A stretch of 24,212 nucleotides of DNA, taken from positions 1-24,212 of the IMG/VR virus record IMGVR_UViG_3300009702_001269. One strand, written 5' to 3'. This stretch comes from a virus. The notes beneath the pieces are model-generated. The model did no database searches. It saw only the letters and a program-made list of their open reading frames with translations, and was not told the origin of the DNA. This document shows, piece by piece, positions 21,342 through 24,212 of the stretch. Every line of letters starts with the position of its first letter. Within the stretch, counting starts at the first letter, position 1. A program made the translations under genes and the position numbers.

Positions 21342-24212
21342 ATGAAACGCATGATGATATTCCTTGTCCTTCTTATCGCACCAGTCGCACTGTTTTCCCA
21401 GAGAAAACTAGAGACGGACACAGTTAAGGTCCGTTCAGGGCTGAAAATAAAGGGTGTCGATCGCACCTCTCTATTTGACAATCTCTCTTCCGGTAACAAG
21501 GTTGGGACCGCCGCGCTGGCCGATAGCGAGGTGACATTACAAAAACTTTCACCTACTGTGAATATTTTGGCTGGTGGTGCCGGGACGTATGCTCCTGATG
21601 ATGTCAAACTTGAATTCAAGATAGTCGGAAATGATACACTTATTTCCGTGAAAGACGCTTTTTTGGACACCACTAAACTTGGTCGTTCATATCGTTCTAT
21701 AAATGGAGATATTTCAAAGAAAATAGGCTCCATAGATAGCATCGGAATCAGACCGCATTTGCTCAACGAGAAGGTAATAAATCTCTCAGATTTCGCCAAT
21801 GGAGATCTAAGAGTTGTTAATGACGCAATAATAAGAAATGACACATTAACCTCCTCATCCGCTTCGTTCTCATCGTTTGACGTAGGCAAGAGCGTTACAA
21901 TAGATAGTGCCGGACCTTCTGGGTCCGGATTTAGCACAACCATACTCTCACTTATCAATTCGTCAAGTGTTAAAATGGCGGCTGCTGCCACATCAAATGT
22001 CACTAACGAAAGGGCAGCATTCGGCACCGATGTCACATCTTTTGTGCAACAAGCTATCGATTCTAGCATCTCATTGGGTAAGACTTTATTTATTCCTAAT
22101 GATTTAGGATTCGGGATAACATCTTCTCTAAGCATTTCTTCTGGACTTAGAATAAAAGGTGAGGGTACCAACTCTGTGATTGCAATGCTTGCGGATAATA
22201 TGAACTTGATATCCGGAACATCAATCCAGAAGCTGATAATCGAAAACATGTCACTCGTTGGTAACAACACTTCTTCTGTAGCAACAAACGGAAATCTAAT
22301 AAGCATCACAGGTGGCAGTCAGATAATAGTCAGAAATTGCATGATGACGAATTTCGCATCAAGGGCCCTTACCGTAACTGACGTTGATTCAAGCATGTTT
22401 TATGGCAACCTCATCGTTCAGACTAAAGTTGACCACGATGCATTCGATGCATCTGGGATACAATTGTTGTGGGGATGCGACAGTAATATCATAAGAGACA
22501 ACTTGATAGTGAATTATCAGCCATATTTATCAACACTCGATTTGAACACAGGCATTTTCATTCAGCGTAATCTTCTTGGTAAACCCGGTCCCAAGAATAA
22601 TATCGTATCGGGTAACATTCTACATGGCTGGAATAAGTATGGAATCATGCTTTACAGCTCGAACAACAATGTCGCCTATGATATTCTTTCTGATTCTGTA
22701 ATGGTTCATAATTCGATCGTAGGTAACACCATACGAAAAACCAACTTCATGGGCATTTATCAAAATGGTGGAGATTTCACAACTGTTTCCGGTAATCATT
22801 TAGACAGTTGCGGAATATCTATATCAGACGAAAACATAGCACGAGGAGGAATCGCTCACAACTCAGGAAGATATTGCTCTTACACAAACAATGTCGTGAC
22901 AAATCAACTTAAATACCACGGCATGTCTTTCAACAAAGCGTTCGGCTCTATAGTTACAGGTAACATCATCTGGAAATGTGATAGAAACGGGATAAGAGTC
23001 GTTTCAGCAGGCAACACATCCGGACCTGGAAGCAATGCAACGTTTGACATTGGTGCCGACGCGATGAATATCAGTAACAACGTTATTGAGCGTGTAGGTG
23101 AGGGCGGAAGCATCGGGAATGGTATCAGGGTCATTGGACAAAAGCTATCTGTTCCTGTTACTGACATAAATATCAGTTCAAATTTCATTCGAAATGGCAA
23201 TCAAAGCGGCATTTTAATTATTGCTGCCACCAGGGCGCGCATACAAAACAACAACATAAGTGATTTTGAGAGAAGAGGTATAGATGCAGATTCTCTCAAT
23301 TTATCCATTGTGAGCGGCAACATCATAGAACAAATAGACACTTTGAATGTTGGGCATCCCGCCATCATATTAGGTGCATCATCAGATAATAACCACGTTT
23401 TTAACAATTTTGCCCACAATGTATCGTCGTCGAAAGGATTCACCTATGGTGTTCAGGTTAATGACGCGTCGGATGACAATAATATTGTCACAAACAATGT
23501 CGTTATAAATGGTAGACTCGGGTCTTTCAGTGATCTCGGTACTGCAACAATCTTATTAAACCCAACTCCCGGTCAGGATTATACATTTGGCCAAGGCAAT
23601 GACACTATTATCTTAGGTTCAGGCGACATAAAAGTTGGTGACACAGGATTTTTAACTGGAGGTGTCGCAGCTAATGATAAAATTGGATTTAGTAGTGGAA
23701 GTTTATCTATGTCAGCTAGAGGTGGATTGACGATCGATATGGATTCCGACAACAACGACACCAATCGTAAGATGATGTTTACTCATGATGGTGGAGTCGT
23801 TATTCTCGCGATGAATGAAGGTGGCAATGTCGGAGTCGGTACACAGACGTTCGATGCTTCAGCGACTTCGACTGTTGCAATCATAAACGGAACATCACCA
23901 GCAACCGGTACACCGAATCAGTCTTATATTTACGCAAAAGATGTTGCCGCATCCAGTGAGATGTTTGTTATGGACGAGGCTGGTAATCAAACACAAATTA
24001 GCCCTCATGATCCCAAAACAGGTGAATGGATATATTATTCGCACAACAAGAAAACCGGTAGAATATTGAGGGTTGATATGGAGAAGATGATGTTTGCTTT
24101 GTCCAGAATACCAGGTTTTGGTGGATTCATTCATGAAGAATTATACGTTGTCGATCGTGTTGAGCCACGCCGTATGCGATACTTTTTCAACGTCAAAGAT
24201 CGCGATCATTAG
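21342..24212 (+). CDS. large tail spike / beta-helix protein with signal peptide
   Basis: 956 residues, complete, ending exactly at the window edge. AGGAGA precedes ATG by about 5 bases. Residues 1-20 (MKRMMIFLVLLIAPVALFSQ) are a Sec-type signal peptide. An N-terminal attachment-like region follows. From about 155 the pattern FVQQAIDSSISLGKTLFIPN, then LSISSGLRIKGEGTNSVI, starts a right-handed parallel beta-helix with repeated asparagine-rich turns (NNIVSGNILHG, SGNHLDSCG, VVTNQLKYHG, IQNNNISDFERRG) to about 760, as in pectate-lyase-like spikes. The end has DVAASSEMFVMDEAGNQTQI and SPHDPKTGEWIYYSHNKKTG, a C-terminal domain common in phage spikes. It probably binds or degrades a host glycan. 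No catalytic residues can be named. Confidence 0.78.
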   Translation: MKRMMIFLVLLIAPVALFSQRKLETDTVKVRSGLKIKGVDRTSLFDNLSSGNKVGTAALADSEVTLQKLSPTVNILAGGAGTYAPDDVKLEFKIVGNDTLISVKDAFLDTTKLGRSYRSINGDISKKIGSIDSIGIRPHLLNEKVINLSDFANGDLRVVNDAIIRNDTLTSSSASFSSFDVGKSVTIDSAGPSGSGFSTTILSLINSSSVKMAAAATSNVTNERAAFGTDVTSFVQQAIDSSISLGKTLFIPNDLGFGITSSLSISSGLRIKGEGTNSVIAMLADNMNLISGTSIQKLIIENMSLVGNNTSSVATNGNLISITGGSQIIVRNCMMTNFASRALTVTDVDSSMFYGNLIVQTKVDHDAFDASGIQLLWGCDSNIIRDNLIVNYQPYLSTLDLNTGIFIQRNLLGKPGPKNNIVSGNILHGWNKYGIMLYSSNNNVAYDILSDSVMVHNSIVGNTIRKTNFMGIYQNGGDFTTVSGNHLDSCGISISDENIARGGIAHNSGRYCSYTNNVVTNQLKYHGMSFNKAFGSIVTGNIIWKCDRNGIRVVSAGNTSGPGSNATFDIGADAMNISNNVIERVGEGGSIGNGIRVIGQKLSVPVTDINISSNFIRNGNQSGILIIAATRARIQNNNISDFERRGIDADSLNLSIVSGNIIEQIDTLNVGHPAIILGASSDNNHVFNNFAHNVSSSKGFTYGVQVNDASDDNNIVTNNVVINGRLGSFSDLGTATILLNPTPGQDYTFGQGNDTIILGSGDIKVGDTGFLTGGVAANDKIGFSSGSLSMSARGGLTIDMDSDNNDTNRKMMFTHDGGVVILAMNEGGNVGVGTQTFDASATSTVAIINGTSPATGTPNQSYIYAKDVAASSEMFVMDEAGNQTQISPHDPKTGEWIYYSHNKKTGRILRVDMEKMMFALSRIPGFGGFIHEELYVVDRVEPRRMRYFFNVKDRDH

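Noticed and set aside
21329-22309. Long 326-codon open frame on the minus strand
   Set aside because: It lies fully antisense to the spike gene, whose Ser/Thr/Asp-rich codons keep the opposite frame open. No ribosome site or sensible protein pattern.
1-24212. CRISPR arrays, tRNA genes, insertion sequences other than the phage transposase, rRNA
   Set aside because: No regular spaced repeats, tRNA consensus or second transposase was seen on reading both strands; long dispersed repeats cannot be fully excluded by eye.

Overview
This window is most of a Mu-like transposable (pro)phage. The left edge cuts into the transposase gene. The right edge coincides with the stop codon of a tail-spike-like gene. 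The host cannot be named from sequence alone. Genes have good Shine-Dalgarno sites (AGGAG types), the one clear promoter is sigma70-like, and base composition looks only slightly AT-rich by eye. One secreted protein has a leader ending in FSQ, a style common in the Bacteroidetes/FCB group, but the promoter style argues against classical Bacteroidetes, so the host is left open.

Layout. (1) Positions 1-2973, plus strand, is the transposition and early module: the C-terminal part of a DDE transposase with a Mu-type beta-barrel domain, a small coiled-coil protein, a MuB-like AAA+ ATPase, a small beta-rich protein and a Gam-like DNA-end-binding protein, followed by a hairpin. (2) Positions 3065-4976, plus strand, holds a zinc-ribbon protein, a MuF-type head morphogenesis protein, two tiny hydrophobic proteins that could be lysis genes, and an unrecognised 196-residue protein. 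(3) Positions 4986-5995 hold a strong promoter, a highly structured leader RNA with an intrinsic terminator, then a BRO-N-type antirepressor-like gene and a small downstream gene. (4) Positions 6122-11336, minus strand, encode portal, small terminase, large terminase, a gpG-like protein, a methyltransferase remnant, a CxCxxC protein, and gp36-like and gp37-like connector/terminator proteins. (5) Positions 11565-24212, plus strand, encode a HTH-protease with a nested scaffold start, the major capsid protein, decoration-type proteins, a tail tube candidate, frameshifted tail assembly chaperones, the tape measure, distal tail proteins and a large beta-helix tail spike.

How it works together. The transposase and ATPase would replicate the genome by transposition, with Gam protecting DNA ends. 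The antirepressor region, with its leader RNA, is a candidate lytic switch. The two divergent late blocks together build the head: portal, terminase and connectors on the minus strand; protease, scaffold and capsid on the plus strand. No contractile sheath or baseplate genes are seen, and the tail set looks siphovirus-like, as in the transposable siphophages B3 and D3112. The repressor, the left att end, an endolysin and the right end are not visible.

Features most worth attention are the structured leader at 5023-5180, a textbook -1 frameshift cassette at 16342-16383 not apparent from simple ORFs, the nested scaffold start at 12306, the HTH domain fused to the prohead protease, the split and reordered head module, the methyltransferase relic at 7326-7523, and Sec signal peptides on two late-operon proteins.
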